Positions 27,426 through 36,748 of a stretch of DNA of 64,000 bases are shown piece after piece. The stretch comes from Vibrio intestinalis (GTDB lineage: Bacteria > Pseudomonadota > Gammaproteobacteria > Enterobacterales > Vibrionaceae). The stretch lies in contig NZ_JANAVY020000002.1 of the NCBI RefSeq assembly GCF_025195085.2, positions 353,798-417,797 of the forward strand, read 5' to 3'. A model generated the notes under the pieces. That model saw only the letters and a list, made by a program, of their open reading frames with translations. It was not told the DNA's origin and made no database searches. Made by a program: the position numbers and the translations under genes. Numbering within the stretch: the first letter of the stretch is position 1; every line of letters starts with the position of its first letter.

Positions 27426-28310
27426 ATGCTTGAGGCATTAACCTCTTTCCAACAAAGAAACAATTCACAATTAGAGTCGTGGTTAGATAGCTACCCTCAT
27501 CAAAACCAAACTCTGATTGAAGCGATGCGTTATGGCCTGCTGCTAGGCGGTAAGCGCGCGCGCCCATTTTTGGTCTACATTACTGGCCAAATGCTTGGCG
27601 TTTCCATCAAAGATTTAGACACTCCAGCCGCCGCTGTTGAGTGCATTCACGCCTATTCTCTGATTCATGATGACTTGCCTGCTATGGACGATGACGAACT
27701 GCGTCGCGGACAACTGACTTGTCACATAAAGTTCGATGAAGCAACCGCGATTCTAACCGGCGACGCACTGCAAACCTTAGCGTTTACTATTTTGGCCGAT
27801 GGCCGTTTAAATCCAAACGCTGAAGCGCACCGTATTAGAATGGTGAAGGTATTAGCAGAAGCCTCTGGTGCGAACGGCATGTGCATGGGTCAGTCGCTTG
27901 ATCTTGAAGCGGAGAATCGCTCTGTTGATTTGGCGGAACTGGAAGAAATCCATCGCAACAAAACTGGCGCGCTGATGAAAAGCGCCATTCGCCTTGGTGC
28001 TATCGCTGCCGGTGAAAAAGGCATCGCTGTTTTACCATTACTTGATAAGTACGCAGACGCGGTAGGACTTGCATTCCAAGTTCAAGATGACATTTTGGAT
28101 ATCATTAGCGATACCGAAACCTTAGGTAAACCGCAAGGTTCAGACCAAGAATTAAACAAAAGTACTTATCCGGCTCTGCTAGGCTTAGAAGGAGCAATCA
28201 GCAAAGCTAATAACTTGTTACAGGAAGCGCTTCAAGCATTGGAAGCGATCCCATACAATACAACACAATTAGAAGAGTTCGCCCGATACGTCGTCGAGCG
28301 CAAAAACTAA
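27426..28310 (+). CDS. ispA: Farnesyl diphosphate synthase
   Basis: IspA condenses isopentenyl and dimethylallyl diphosphate to geranyl and then farnesyl diphosphate. The 294-residue protein holds the first aspartate-rich motif DDLPAMDDD with RRG following and the second motif in FQVQDDILD, plus GKRARP near the N-terminus. Standard length for bacterial FPP synthase. It lies 20 bases after xseB and 20 bases before dxs, both on the same strand, so all three form one operon feeding ubiquinone and cell-wall lipid carriers. Confidence 0.95.
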   Translation: MLEALTSFQQRNNSQLESWLDSYPHQNQTLIEAMRYGLLLGGKRARPFLVYITGQMLGVSIKDLDTPAAAVECIHAYSLIHDDLPAMDDDELRRGQLTCHIKFDEATAILTGDALQTLAFTILADGRLNPNAEAHRIRMVKVLAEASGANGMCMGQSLDLEAENRSVDLAELEEIHRNKTGALMKSAIRLGAIAAGEKGIAVLPLLDKYADAVGLAFQVQDDILDIISDTETLGKPQGSDQELNKSTYPALLGLEGAISKANNLLQEALQALEAIPYNTTQLEEFARYVVERKN

Positions 28311-28330
28311 CACTATAAGCGCGCATTTAT

Positions 28331-30196
28331 ATGACTCTTGATATTTCAAAGTACCCAACACTGGCATTGGCAAATACGCCCGATGAGCTGCGTAGCCTTC
28401 CTAAAGATGTGCTGCCAAAGTTGTGTGATGAGTTACGAACTTACTTACTAAACTCGGTAAGCCAATCGAGTGGACACTTGGCATCTGGCCTTGGCACGGT
28501 TGAACTCACCGTGGCGATTCACTACGTCTACAACACTCCGTTTGACCAACTCATTTGGGACGTAGGCCATCAAGCATACCCTCACAAAATTCTAACGGGT
28601 CGTCGTGAAGAGATGCCGACCATTCGCCAAAAAGACGGGTTGCACCCTTTCCCTTGGCGCGAAGAAAGCGAATACGACACCCTATCCGTTGGTCACTCTT
28701 CCACTTCTATCAGTGCTGGCCTAGGTATGGCTATCAGCGCTCAGAAAGAAGACAAGCAACGTAAAGTTGTCAGTGTGATTGGTGACGGCGCAATTACTGC
28801 AGGTATGGCGTTTGAAGCGATGAACCACGCAGGTGGCATTCACCCTGATATGTTGGTGATTCTAAACGACAACGAAATGTCGATTTCAGAAAACGTCGGC
28901 GCGCTAAATAACCACCTAGCCCAGCTTCTTTCAGGTAACTTCTACACGTCCATTCGCGAAGGTGGCAAGAAGGTTCTCTCTGGCGTTCCACCGATCAAAG
29001 AATTGGTACGCCGCACCGAAGAACATCTGAAAGGCATGGTGATTCCGGGCACTTTATTTGAAGAGCTTGGCTTTAACTACATAGGCCCTGTTGATGGTCA
29101 TGACGTTATCGAGCTAGTCAAAACGCTGAAGAATATGCGTGAGCTAAAAGGCCCGCAGTTCTTACACATTATGACTAAGAAAGGTAAAGGCTACGAACCA
29201 GCGGAGAAAGATCCGATTGGTTATCATGGCGTACCTAAGTTCGACCCAAACCACTCTAGCCTGCCAAAGAGCACAAGCACTAAACCGACTTTTTCTAAAA
29301 TCTTCGGTGACTTCCTGTGTGATATGGCGGCGCAAGATCCTAAGCTAATGGCCATTACACCAGCCATGCGCGAAGGATCTGGCATGGTGCGTTTCTCGAA
29401 AGAGTTCCCAGAGCAATACTTCGATGTCGCTATTGCAGAACAACACGCTGTGACTCTAGCGACAGGTATGGCTATTGCTGGCGATAATCCTATCGTTGCA
29501 ATCTACTCTACCTTCCTGCAACGCGGTTACGATCAGCTAATCCACGATGTCGCTATCATGGATTTACCGGTAATGTTCGCCATTGACCGAGCGGGTTTAG
29601 TTGGTGCGGATGGTCAGACTCACCAAGGTGCGTTTGATATCAGCTTTATGCGCTGCATTCCAAACATGGTGATCATGACGCCAAGTGATGAAAACGAATG
29701 TCGCCAAATGCTTTATACAGGCCATAAACATACTGGCCCAAGTGCTGTCCGTTACCCTCGCGGCAATGGCATGGGCACACCAATTGAGCAAGAGTTTACT
29801 GCACTTGAAATTGGTAAAGGCCGCGTGGTTCGCCAAGGTGAGAAAGTCGCAATCCTAAACTTTGGTACTTTCATGCCAAATGCACTTGAAACAGCAGAAG
29901 CGCTAAACGCAACCGTTGCCGATATGCGTTTTGCTAAGCCACTAGATCATGCATTAATCAAACAGCTCGCTGATAGCCACGATGTGCTAGTCACGATTGA
30001 AGAGAATGCTATCGCTGGCGGTGCTGGCGCAGGTGTGGTTGAGTTCTTGATGCAAGAAAAGATCATGAAGCCTGTGCTTAACCTTGGCCTACCTGACCGC
30101 TTTATTGCGCAAGGTACGCAGCAAGAGCTTCATGCTGAGCTTGGGCTTGATAGCCAAGGTATTGAACAGTCAATCCGTGACTACTGCGCGAAGTAA
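28331..30196 (+). CDS. dxs: 1-Deoxy-D-xylulose-5-phosphate synthase
   Basis: Dxs joins pyruvate and glyceraldehyde 3-phosphate, with thiamine diphosphate, in the first step of the MEP isoprenoid pathway. The 621-residue protein shows the thiamine-binding motif [18 protein letters not shown] near 154, the transketolase-like [13 protein letters not shown] near 366 and the C-terminal domain starting about residue 490. Full length. It is the last gene of the xseB-ispA-dxs operon and is followed by a strong terminator. Confidence 0.97.
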   Translation: MTLDISKYPTLALANTPDELRSLPKDVLPKLCDELRTYLLNSVSQSSGHLASGLGTVELTVAIHYVYNTPFDQLIWDVGHQAYPHKILTGRREEMPTIRQKDGLHPFPWREESEYDTLSVGHSSTSISAGLGMAISAQKEDKQRKVVSVIGDGAITAGMAFEAMNHAGGIHPDMLVILNDNEMSISENVGALNNHLAQLLSGNFYTSIREGGKKVLSGVPPIKELVRRTEEHLKGMVIPGTLFEELGFNYIGPVDGHDVIELVKTLKNMRELKGPQFLHIMTKKGKGYEPAEKDPIGYHGVPKFDPNHSSLPKSTSTKPTFSKIFGDFLCDMAAQDPKLMAITPAMREGSGMVRFSKEFPEQYFDVAIAEQHAVTLATGMAIAGDNPIVAIYSTFLQRGYDQLIHDVAIMDLPVMFAIDRAGLVGADGQTHQGAFDISFMRCIPNMVIMTPSDENECRQMLYTGHKHTGPSAVRYPRGNGMGTPIEQEFTALEIGKGRVVRQGEKVAILNFGTFMPNALETAEALNATVADMRFAKPLDHALIKQLADSHDVLVTIEENAIAGGAGAGVVEFLMQEKIMKPVLNLGLPDRFIAQGTQQELHAELGLDSQGIEQSIRDYCAK

Positions 30197-30216
30197 GCAC
30201 TAACCCCCATAACGAC

Positions 30217-30243
30217 AAAAGCCCTCAAATTGAGGGCTTTTTT
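30217..30243. terminator. Bidirectional terminator between dxs and truC
   Basis: An 11-bp perfect stem (AAAAGCCCTCA / TGAGGGCTTTT) with a 3-base loop and T run separates the convergent genes dxs and truC. Confidence 0.9.
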
Positions 30244-30280
30244 ACATCTTCCAAATAGCTCGGTATTTTGGAATGATTCG

Positions 30281-31003
30281 TTAGTTTGGCATCTGCCAAC
30301 CAAACTCACTACACAATGCATTCCACGTCTCATCCACTCCAGCTTTGATGGTTATATTTTGCTGAGTAAATGGATGCACAAAACTCAATGAAGAAGCATG
30401 CAATAACAAACGATGGCTATCGAAATGCTCACGGAACAATTTGTTATGCTTGCCATCACCATGAGTCGTATCACCCACAATAGGATGGCGTAGATGCGCC
30501 ATATGGCGACGTAGCTGATGTTTACGGCCTGTTTGAGGGCTAAGCTCCATCAAGCAGTAGCGCGTTGTAGGGAAACGCCCCGTTGAAATAGGAATCTCCA
30601 CTTTCGCCAATGGCAGATAGTCAGTTACCGCTTCTTGAGCTTGCTTTTCTTCACTAGCGAACTTATCGGCAATCTTATCCAGCTCAACTTTAAGAGCATA
30701 ATCCAGTGTGCCGCCCTCTTCTATCCACCCACGTACGATTGCATGATAGGTTTTCTGCATTTCATGATTAGCAAACATGGGCATCACTTGTGAAGCCACT
30801 TCACTGGATAACGCAAAAATAAGCACACCTGAAGTCGGGCGATCTAAGCGATGCAGGGGAAACACATGCTGACCAATTTGATCGCGCAATGTCTGCATAA
30901 CAAACTGCGTTTCATGTTTATCAAGCCAACTGCGATGCACCAACATACCCGCAGGCTTATTGACCGCAACAAAATACTCATCTTGGTAGACGATTTCTAA
31001 CAT
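30281..31003 (-). CDS. truC: tRNA pseudouridine-65 synthase
   Basis: TruC makes pseudouridine at position 65 of some tRNAs. The 240-residue RluA-family protein has the catalytic aspartate in HRLDRPTSGVL near residue 55 and the family tail motif GRKHQLRRHM. An AAAGGA ribosome site precedes the ATG. It follows the yqcC homologue 12 bases downstream on the same strand, the same pair as yqcC-truC in E. coli. Confidence 0.95.
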   Translation of the reverse strand: MLEIVYQDEYFVAVNKPAGMLVHRSWLDKHETQFVMQTLRDQIGQHVFPLHRLDRPTSGVLIFALSSEVASQVMPMFANHEMQKTYHAIVRGWIEEGGTLDYALKVELDKIADKFASEEKQAQEAVTDYLPLAKVEIPISTGRFPTTRYCLMELSPQTGRKHQLRRHMAHLRHPIVGDTTHGDGKHNKLFREHFDSHRLLLHASSLSFVHPFTQQNITIKAGVDETWNALCSEFGWQMPN

Positions 31004-31015
31004 TGTTCTTTTCCT

Positions 31016-31330
31016 TTAAGCCACTTGCTGGTCAATTTGAGCAATCAAGGTAATGATCTCGGCGTATCTCGCCTCTGCTTGCCAATTCTGTTCAAAGTAT
31101 CCCACCATACTAAATCCAGTCGGTAGGCTTTGCCCTGCGGCTAACATGGCCTTCATACGCGGGATGAAAACCCATTGCAACCATTGCTCTGGTTTTAGTG
31201 TATCTATGGCAAAAGGTTGCTCACTGGCGAGTTGTTCAGGTGATGGCGGAACTGAATCCCAAAGTTCTGCTGCTTGTAATTGCTGCTCTAAAGCATCCAG
31301 CAAACCAAGCATCGGATTGTTTTGTTTCAT
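31016..31330 (-). CDS. YqcC family protein
   Basis: The 104-residue protein belongs to the YqcC family (DUF446), small helical-bundle proteins of unknown function. It contains the family-like QPFAIDTLKPEQWLQWVFIP. I start it at the ATG at 31330, giving MKQNNPMLGLLDALEQQL; the frame runs 72 codons further but only as antisense to the divergent DUF3549 gene. It is the upstream gene of the truC pair. Confidence 0.88.
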   Translation of the reverse strand: MKQNNPMLGLLDALEQQLQAAELWDSVPPSPEQLASEQPFAIDTLKPEQWLQWVFIPRMKAMLAAGQSLPTGFSMVGYFEQNWQAEARYAEIITLIAQIDQQVA

Positions 31331-31417
31331 GAATCTGTGTTTATCTTTGGCGATGACCTTGAAAATTGGCGATAGAATACCATTTATAAGGGAAAGAAAG
31401 TTAGGAAAAGTCTTCCC

Positions 31418-32464
31418 ATGGATACCATTCATACCCTTACCCAATTGCTGAAAAACAGTGACTGTGATTACCAAGTCTTCGATCTTGGCCGTCGAATCAA
31501 AACCATCGCGAACGATGTATTTGCCGATGTAGAAAAAGGTCAGCAAGCGTACCCGTTCCCTCTACAACGCAAGGCGCACCTAGCTATCGCATATTGGAAC
31601 GAAACCAAGCAACCGTGGATTTGGTTCCTCAAGTTCGAATTGGATGAGCGCGGGTTATTAAAGCAAGCGGACGTGGGTAACTTCATCAAGTACGTGGTCG
31701 AAGCCATGGGCACTCGCCTTAATCAAGAAATGAGCGAAGAGCAACAACAAAAGCTATCAAACAATCCTTACACCTTTAAACCCGCTGAAGACAAAATGGC
31801 GGTATTCCACAGCCAAGTACGCGCCAAGCTCGATTTACCTTGCAGCCAATACTATGAGCATGCGCAACATTACTTTAGTGGCGCTCTTGGCTGGGACAAC
31901 TGGCAAACGGTTGGGTTACAAGGTATTACCGACATTTGTGCGCGACTTTCAACTGCGCAAAATGGGGTGCAAATTCGTAAAGCGATTAAACATCTGCCTA
32001 ACGAACCACTCTATGCCCTACTCGGCGCGTTAGAACACACTCAACTGCCGACTAAACTGGCCGAGAGGATTGCTGAACTGGCTGAGCAACAGATTCAAAG
32101 TAACGATCCAGATCTGTTTCTAATTTCCGCCTTGATACGTGCTCTCTCTGGCGCTGAATCTGAAATCGTTAATCCTCTTCTTGATGCCATTTTACAAAGC
32201 CCGCGCCTTAGCCACCAAGAAGTGCTAATTGGTATCGCAGGCCGCTGTTGGCATCTACTGGCCGATGCAAATCGCGCAGAGCAGTTTTTACTTCGTTTAG
32301 CACAAACCGGCAACCAAGCGTTGTTTAATCAGTTATTCGCGGATTTAGTAATGCTGCCTGAGTTGCGTATGGTCATTTTACCTTTGCTGCACTCTGCACC
32401 ATCGACAGAGCTTGCCGCAGCGCTGATCAAGTTGCAGCAAGCAACTAAAGTCTCAAGCAGTTAA
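31418..32464 (+). CDS. DUF3549 family protein
   Basis: The 348-residue protein matches the DUF3549 family of unknown function, found mainly in Vibrio and relatives. It is soluble, without signal or membrane helices; an N-terminal mixed domain (with the WNETKQPWIWFLKFELDERG block near 61-80) is followed by a mostly helical second half from residue 155. It is 42 bases upstream of the DUF3301 gene on the same strand, a pairing I recall from other Vibrio genomes. Confidence 0.82.
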   Translation: MDTIHTLTQLLKNSDCDYQVFDLGRRIKTIANDVFADVEKGQQAYPFPLQRKAHLAIAYWNETKQPWIWFLKFELDERGLLKQADVGNFIKYVVEAMGTRLNQEMSEEQQQKLSNNPYTFKPAEDKMAVFHSQVRAKLDLPCSQYYEHAQHYFSGALGWDNWQTVGLQGITDICARLSTAQNGVQIRKAIKHLPNEPLYALLGALEHTQLPTKLAERIAELAEQQIQSNDPDLFLISALIRALSGAESEIVNPLLDAILQSPRLSHQEVLIGIAGRCWHLLADANRAEQFLLRLAQTGNQALFNQLFADLVMLPELRMVILPLLHSAPSTELAAALIKLQQATKVSSS

Positions 32465-32506
32465 TGTATCAAGCAGTTAAAGCACAACGATAAAGGGTCT
32501 AATAAT

Positions 32507-32806
32507 ATGATTGGTGATTTGTTGGCGATTGTCGGGCTAAGCCTAGTATGCATGATCTTTTGGCAACAACGCCGCCAATCTGAACTGGCCAAAGTAGCGG
32601 TAAAACGCAAGTGCGATCAGTTAGACCTACAGCTGTTAAGTGTCGCGTTTAAAGGCCACAAAATAAAAACGCCAGACGGAGTCTGGCGTTGGCATACGGT
32701 GTATCAATTTGAGTTTTCATCGCTTGGTGATGACTACTATCAGGGCGAACTGATTATGCAGGGATTCCATGTAGTTCACTTTCAGCTTCCACCGCATCGG
32801 ATGTAA
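32507..32806 (+). CDS. DUF3301 family protein
   Basis: The 99-residue protein belongs to the small DUF3301 family. Residues 4-21 (DLLAIVGLSLVCMIFWQQ) form one N-terminal membrane helix followed by a charged cytoplasmic domain; its middle part is Lys/Arg-rich and its last 30 residues have an aromatic beta pattern (YQFEFSSLGDDYYQGEL). Function unknown. Its last 53 bases overlap, tail to tail, with the acetyltransferase gene on the other strand. Confidence 0.8.
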   Translation: MIGDLLAIVGLSLVCMIFWQQRRQSELAKVAVKRKCDQLDLQLLSVAFKGHKIKTPDGVWRWHTVYQFEFSSLGDDYYQGELIMQGFHVVHFQLPPHRM

Positions 32807-33272
32807 ACTCAAACTCAAAATAAGGGCCAAAAGCATCGTCATACTGGCGTTGCTTTTCAAAACCCAGCTTCTCTAAAATTCGAATTGAAGCTTTATGGGT
32901 CACGTTCGATGTCGCCTTCACGCGGCTTAAACGTAAATCTTTCACAGCCTTATTGAAGAATGCGCCAACGGCCTCTGAGGCATACCCTTGTCCCCAGTAT
33001 GCCTTATCAAACAAATAGCCAAGCTCTGGCGTTTCATCCAAATCGCTCAAAAATATGTGCCCCATATATTCGCGCGTTCGGCTATCAAGCACGGCTCGTG
33101 AATACAACGTATGATCATTCATCAATCGATGAAAAAGCTGTTTAGCGGTCGCTACAGTATGAGGGCCATTCATCTCAGCACGATTCTTCGCACAGATGTT
33201 CAGCATTAAAAACTCGGATTGCAGCGATTCATTGTAGGGTACCAATAGCACTCTGCGGGTTACGATAGTCAA
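32754..33272 (-). CDS. GNAT family N-acetyltransferase (RimJ/RimL type)
   Basis: This is an acetyl-CoA-dependent acetyltransferase of the GNAT fold. The acetyl-CoA motif region reads YWGQGYASEAVGAFFNKAV, and the family pattern SNVTHKASIRILEKLGFEKQ follows near the C-terminus. I choose the TTG start at 33272 (172 residues), as an AGGAAG ribosome site lies 4 bases before it. An ATG at 33323 gives 17 more residues without any ribosome site. The 3' end overlaps the DUF3301 gene. Substrate unknown; RimL-like ribosomal-protein acetylation is only a family analogy. Confidence 0.8.
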   Translation of the reverse strand: MTIVTRRVLLVPYNESLQSEFLMLNICAKNRAEMNGPHTVATAKQLFHRLMNDHTLYSRAVLDSRTREYMGHIFLSDLDETPELGYLFDKAYWGQGYASEAVGAFFNKAVKDLRLSRVKATSNVTHKASIRILEKLGFEKQRQYDDAFGPYFEFEFTSDAVEAESELHGIPA

Positions 33273-33478
33273 AACACTTCCTTGCTTACAACTCCGCTCG
33301 CCCACTTGTTTACAACATTTCATGGGTTAGCGTATACACGAAATCTCCCTGTACCAAAATACAGAGAGACAGAGATACCAACGAGCATAACTCTATGTTT
33401 ATTGGTATTAAGCCGAATAAGTGCCCTTAGTTTTTTATATAGATGGGCAATGACGTTGTTGTGAGAATGTGTTTGATA

Positions 33479-33900
33479 AGAAAAGCCCCGATACGTCAGT
33501 ACCGGGGCTATAGTCTTACTCGTAGCAATCCAGCCACTAAAAGGTGCTCCATGCATCTTCCTTAATAGTTACTGAATCCTTCAGTATATTCCGTCCATCG
33601 CTATCCTAGCGGTGTCCTGCAATTCCTTTGAGCTAACATTCCCCGTTAGCGCACTTCACTTGTTCCTTGAGCGGTATCCCTAGCATCGTCCTAATGCTGT
33701 CCTGCCTCATCCTAGAGGTGTCCTTCGCATCCGTTGCTCGTTAACGGCCTTGTTAACGATGGTATCCTACCCAATCCTCGCTCCGTGCTTGATTGGTAAT
33801 CCTAACCAATCAACTATCTTCTTCCTGAAGATATCCACATCCTTGGTGGTTCCTGTTCCGTGTCAGTATCCTTCCGACAAGGTTTAATTTACTCCTTTCC
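33479..33900 (-). ncRNA. csrB: CsrB-type regulatory RNA
   Basis: This RNA titrates the translational regulator CsrA through repeated GGA motifs. The minus strand from about 33900 down to 33525 holds 30 GGA trinucleotides (many as AGGA), most in the loops of short inverted repeats such as TACTGAAGGATTCAGTA and ACCGCTAGGATAGCGAT, and carries no open reading frame. It ends with a strong hairpin and T tail at 33480-33510. The location next to truC-yqcC agrees with csrB in E. coli. Vibrio carries several CsrB RNAs; which paralogue this is cannot be told here. The 5' end is an estimate. Confidence 0.88.
33480..33510 (-). terminator. csrB: Terminator of the CsrB-type RNA
   Basis: On the minus strand, AGCCCCG pairs with CGGGGCT around an 11-base loop and is followed by TTTTCTT. 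It is the 3' end of the RNA rich in GGA. Confidence 0.88.
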
Positions 33901-34039
33901 TTATTCTGAACAATTGCCCTGGCTCACATAATAATTTGGCCCAAACGAACCAAAAACAAACAAATAACCACTATTCAGTCACTTAGACAGAATAATTGGC
34001 CATTTAGTACTGTCACTATTCTCTTTCTCTCACATTGCT

Positions 34040-34057
34040 TGTAAGCGATCTCTCACA
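34040..34057. promoter_or_regulatory. GacA/UvrY/VarA-like binding site upstream of csrB
   Basis: TGTAAG-N6-CTCACA matches the GacA upstream consensus TGTAAG-N6-CTTACA except for one base. It lies about 140-155 bases before the predicted 5' end of the CsrB RNA, a distance like that of the UvrY site in E. coli csrB. VarA is the Vibrio orthologue. The gene at 34148 on the plus strand starts 90 bases to the other side. Confidence 0.65.
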
Positions 34058-34147
34058 AGCTAATGCCATTTTTACCATTCGCCTTATGATGAATTGCGAC
34101 GTATGATGATTAGCAACGAATCCGATAAGCAAATAAAGGAGTGGTCA

Positions 34148-34432
34148 ATGCTTACTAAGGATGTCAGCGCGGAATTAGAGGCCGTTATTACTGAGCTTCA
34201 TGCCCAAGGCAAAGAACCTACCGTTGCATTAGTTAAAGCTCGTCTCTCGACCTCAGTACCTATGCCTGCGCTAATCACCGCAATTAAGAGTTGGAAAGGC
34301 AGTCATCGCATTCCTAAAGTAGAAGTGGCGGCAACAAATTCGACATCAGATGCTGAGCGAATTGCCCAACTTGAAAAGGAAGTAAGTGAGTTAAAGCAGC
34401 GCTTAACGGCTTTGGAAGCAAAACTCAGCTAA
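34148..34432 (+). CDS. Small unknown protein with C-terminal coiled coil
   Basis: The 94-residue product (from ATG at 34148, 6 bases after an AAGGAG ribosome site) is unrecognised by name. Residues 1-50 (SAELEAVITELHAQGKEPTV) look like a short helical domain of helix-turn-helix type, and residues 68-94 are a clear heptad coiled coil (RIAQLEKEVSELKQRLTALE). The layout resembles KfrA-like or other small DNA-binding proteins, so a DNA-binding role is possible. The frame extends upstream to a TTG at 34094, but the ribosome site supports the later start. It is divergent from csrB and ends in a bidirectional terminator. Confidence 0.7.
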   Translation: MLTKDVSAELEAVITELHAQGKEPTVALVKARLSTSVPMPALITAIKSWKGSHRIPKVEVAATNSTSDAERIAQLEKEVSELKQRLTALEAKLS

Positions 34433-34465
34433 CAATCAGCCAATGATGAGTAAAGCACAAACAAA

Positions 34466-34492
34466 AAAGGCTTGGCGCAATGCCAAGCCTTT
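34466..34492. terminator. Bidirectional terminator before sucD
   Basis: An 11-bp perfect stem (AAAGGCTTGGC / GCCAAGCCTTT) with a 5-base loop lies between the plus-strand small gene and the minus-strand sucD end. It is the 3' end of the sdh-suc transcript. Confidence 0.9.
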
Positions 34493-34510
34493 GTCTATTT
34501 GGAGATAAAA

Positions 34511-35383
34511 CTACCAACCAGTCACTTCACGTAGTGCTTTACCGATGTCTGCTAGTGACTTAACGGTTTTCACACCTGCTGATTCTAGCGCTGCGAATTT
34601 ATCTTCCGCTGTACCTTTACCACCAGAGATGATTGCACCCGCGTGACCCATACGCTTACCCGGAGGCGCAGTTACGCCAGCAATGTAAGAAACAACAGGC
34701 TTAGTGACGCTATCTTTGATAAACGCCGCCGCTTCTTCTTCTGCCGTACCACCGATTTCACCGATCATTACGATCGCTTCGGTTTCAGGGTCTTCTTGGA
34801 ACAGTTTTAGGATATCAATGAAGTTAGAACCTGGAATTGGGTCTCCACCAATACCAACACAAGTTGACTGACCAAAGCCTTCATCGGTCGTTTGCTTCAC
34901 GGCTTCATAAGTCAATGTACCTGAACGTGAAACAATGCCCACTTTACCTTTCTTATGAATGTGGCCTGGCATAATACCAATCTTACACTCATCAGGCGTA
35001 ATAACACCCGGACAGTTAGGACCAATCATAACGACGCCAGCTTCGTCTAGACGTACTTTAACGTCTAGTAGATCAAGCGTTGGGATTCCTTCGGTAATAG
35101 TGACGATGAGCTTAATACCTGCATCAATCGCTTCTAAGATGGCATCTTTACAGAAAGGCGCTGGAACGTAGATTACTGATGCCGTTGCACCTGTTGTTTC
35201 TACGGCTTCACGTACTGTGTTGAACACTGGCAGGCCTAGATGAGTTTGACCACCTTTACCCGGTGATACACCACCGACCATTTGTGTTCCGTAGTCAATT
35301 GCTTGCTCTGAGTGGAACGTACCTTGACCACCTGTGAAACCCTGACAGATAACTTTAGTATCTTTATTAATTAGTACTGACAT
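34511..35383 (-). CDS. sucD: Succinyl-CoA synthetase alpha subunit
   Basis: SucD, with SucC, converts succinyl-CoA to succinate with formation of ATP or GTP in the TCA cycle. The 290-residue protein has a CoA-binding N-terminal domain ([19 protein letters not shown]), the phosphorylated histidine region [14 protein letters not shown] near 246 and the ligase C-terminal part. Length is as in E. coli. Its ATG is adjacent to the sucC stop. It is the last gene of the sdhCDAB-sucABCD block. Confidence 0.97.
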   Translation of the reverse strand: MSVLINKDTKVICQGFTGGQGTFHSEQAIDYGTQMVGGVSPGKGGQTHLGLPVFNTVREAVETTGATASVIYVPAPFCKDAILEAIDAGIKLIVTITEGIPTLDLLDVKVRLDEAGVVMIGPNCPGVITPDECKIGIMPGHIHKKGKVGIVSRSGTLTYEAVKQTTDEGFGQSTCVGIGGDPIPGSNFIDILKLFQEDPETEAIVMIGEIGGTAEEEAAAFIKDSVTKPVVSYIAGVTAPPGKRMGHAGAIISGGKGTAEDKFAALESAGVKTVKSLADIGKALREVTGW

Positions 35384-36549
35384 TATTTGCCCTCCGCTGC
35401 TGCAACTACTTTTTGTGCTGCTTCAGTTAGCGAGTTTGCAGCAATGATATTTAGGCCGCTATCCGCTAGCTTCTGAGAGCCTAGTGGTGCGTTGTTACCT
35501 TCAAGACGTACAACAACTGGCACTTCAACACCCACTTCTTCGACTGCGCCGATAATGCCGTCAGCAATTAGGTCACAGCGAACAATACCGCCAAAGATGT
35601 TAACCAGTACCGCTTTCACATTGGAATCTGAAAGAATGATTTTGAATGCTTCAGTTACACGCTCTTTCGTCGCGCCGCCACCTACATCAAGGAAGTTGGC
35701 AGGTTGACCACCGTGCAGGTTTACGATGTCCATCGTACCCATTGCTAGGCCAGCACCGTTAACCATACAACCAATGTTGCCATCAAGAGCTACGTAGTTA
35801 AGCTCCCATTGCGCTGCATGTGCTTCACGCTCATCTTCTTGCGATGGGTCATGCATTTCACGCAGCTTTGGCTGACGGTATAGCGCGTTTGAGTCGATAT
35901 TGATCTTACCGTCTAGGCATAGAAGGTTACCTTCACCCGTAATCACCAGCGGGTTAATCTCTAGCAGAGCAAGATCGTACTGAGCAAACATATTGCCAAG
36001 ACCCATAAAGATCTTAACGAACTGTTTAATTTGATCGCCTTCAAGACCAAGTTTGAACGCCAATTCACGGCCTTGGTATGCTTGAGGGCCTACTAGCGGG
36101 TCAATCGCCGCTTTGTGGATAAGCTCTGGCGTTTCTTCCGCTACTTTTTCAATTTCTACGCCGCCTTCAGTAGACGCCATAAATACGATTCGACGAGTTG
36201 AACGGTCTACCACGGCACCTAGGTACAGCTCATTGGCAATATTCGACGCTTCTTCAACAAGGATTTTAGATACCGGCTGACCATTGGCATCTGTTTGGTA
36301 TGTCACTAGGTTTTTACCTAGCCACTTCTGCGCGAATTCTTTAACACCATCTTTCGTATCGTGTAGCTCTACGCCACCCGCTTTACCACGTCCACCTGCG
36401 TGAACCTGACATTTAACGACTTTCTTTTCTGTGCTGATTCGACCGGCTGCTTCAAACGCTTCTTGCGGGGTATCACAAGCGTAGCCTTCTGGTACAGGCA
36501 ATCCGAATTCTGCAAACAGCTGTTTGGCTTGATATTCATGCAAATTCAT
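35383..36549 (-). CDS. sucC: Succinyl-CoA synthetase beta subunit
   Basis: SucC provides the ATP-grasp half of succinyl-CoA synthetase. The 388-residue protein starts [20 protein letters not shown] and has [14 protein letters not shown] (ATP-binding), the metal-site segments and [11 protein letters not shown] of the C-terminal domain. Full E. coli length. It shares its last base with the sucD start and is separated from sucB by about 200 bases with a hairpin. Confidence 0.97.
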   Translation of the reverse strand: MNLHEYQAKQLFAEFGLPVPEGYACDTPQEAFEAAGRISTEKKVVKCQVHAGGRGKAGGVELHDTKDGVKEFAQKWLGKNLVTYQTDANGQPVSKILVEEASNIANELYLGAVVDRSTRRIVFMASTEGGVEIEKVAEETPELIHKAAIDPLVGPQAYQGRELAFKLGLEGDQIKQFVKIFMGLGNMFAQYDLALLEINPLVITGEGNLLCLDGKINIDSNALYRQPKLREMHDPSQEDEREAHAAQWELNYVALDGNIGCMVNGAGLAMGTMDIVNLHGGQPANFLDVGGGATKERVTEAFKIILSDSNVKAVLVNIFGGIVRCDLIADGIIGAVEEVGVEVPVVVRLEGNNAPLGSQKLADSGLNIIAANSLTEAAQKVVAAAEGK

Positions 36550-36710
36550 TTTGATAATCCGTTTGTTTTCCCTTAAGGGATTTTATTATTTCCATAACGT
36601 TGCAACTTTGGTGTTGCTTATACGTCTGTAGGGTCTTCTCAAATAAAGCCACATCACTTGGCTAAATTGAAGGCCAGACGTCGAGCTAGTCTAGCCTTGG
36701 ACGCTAATAA

Positions 36711-36742
36711 CGTCGAGTTAACAGGGGCAACTCGACGTTTTA
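36711..36742 (-). other. Intra-operon hairpin between sucB and sucC
   Basis: An inverted repeat of about 10 bp (ACGTCGAGTT / AACTCGACGT) with an 11-base loop lies just past the sucB stop, in the sense strand of the operon. It has no long T run, so partial termination or 3' end protection of the upper message is more likely than full termination. A further ACGTCGAG copy lies near 36678. Confidence 0.5.
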
Positions 36743-36748
36743 GCGATA

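Noticed and set aside
33320..33556. Minus-strand frame of 78 residues between the acetyltransferase gene and csrB.
   Set aside because: It overlaps the csrB terminator and 3' part, and its start lies inside the RNA; no ribosome site.
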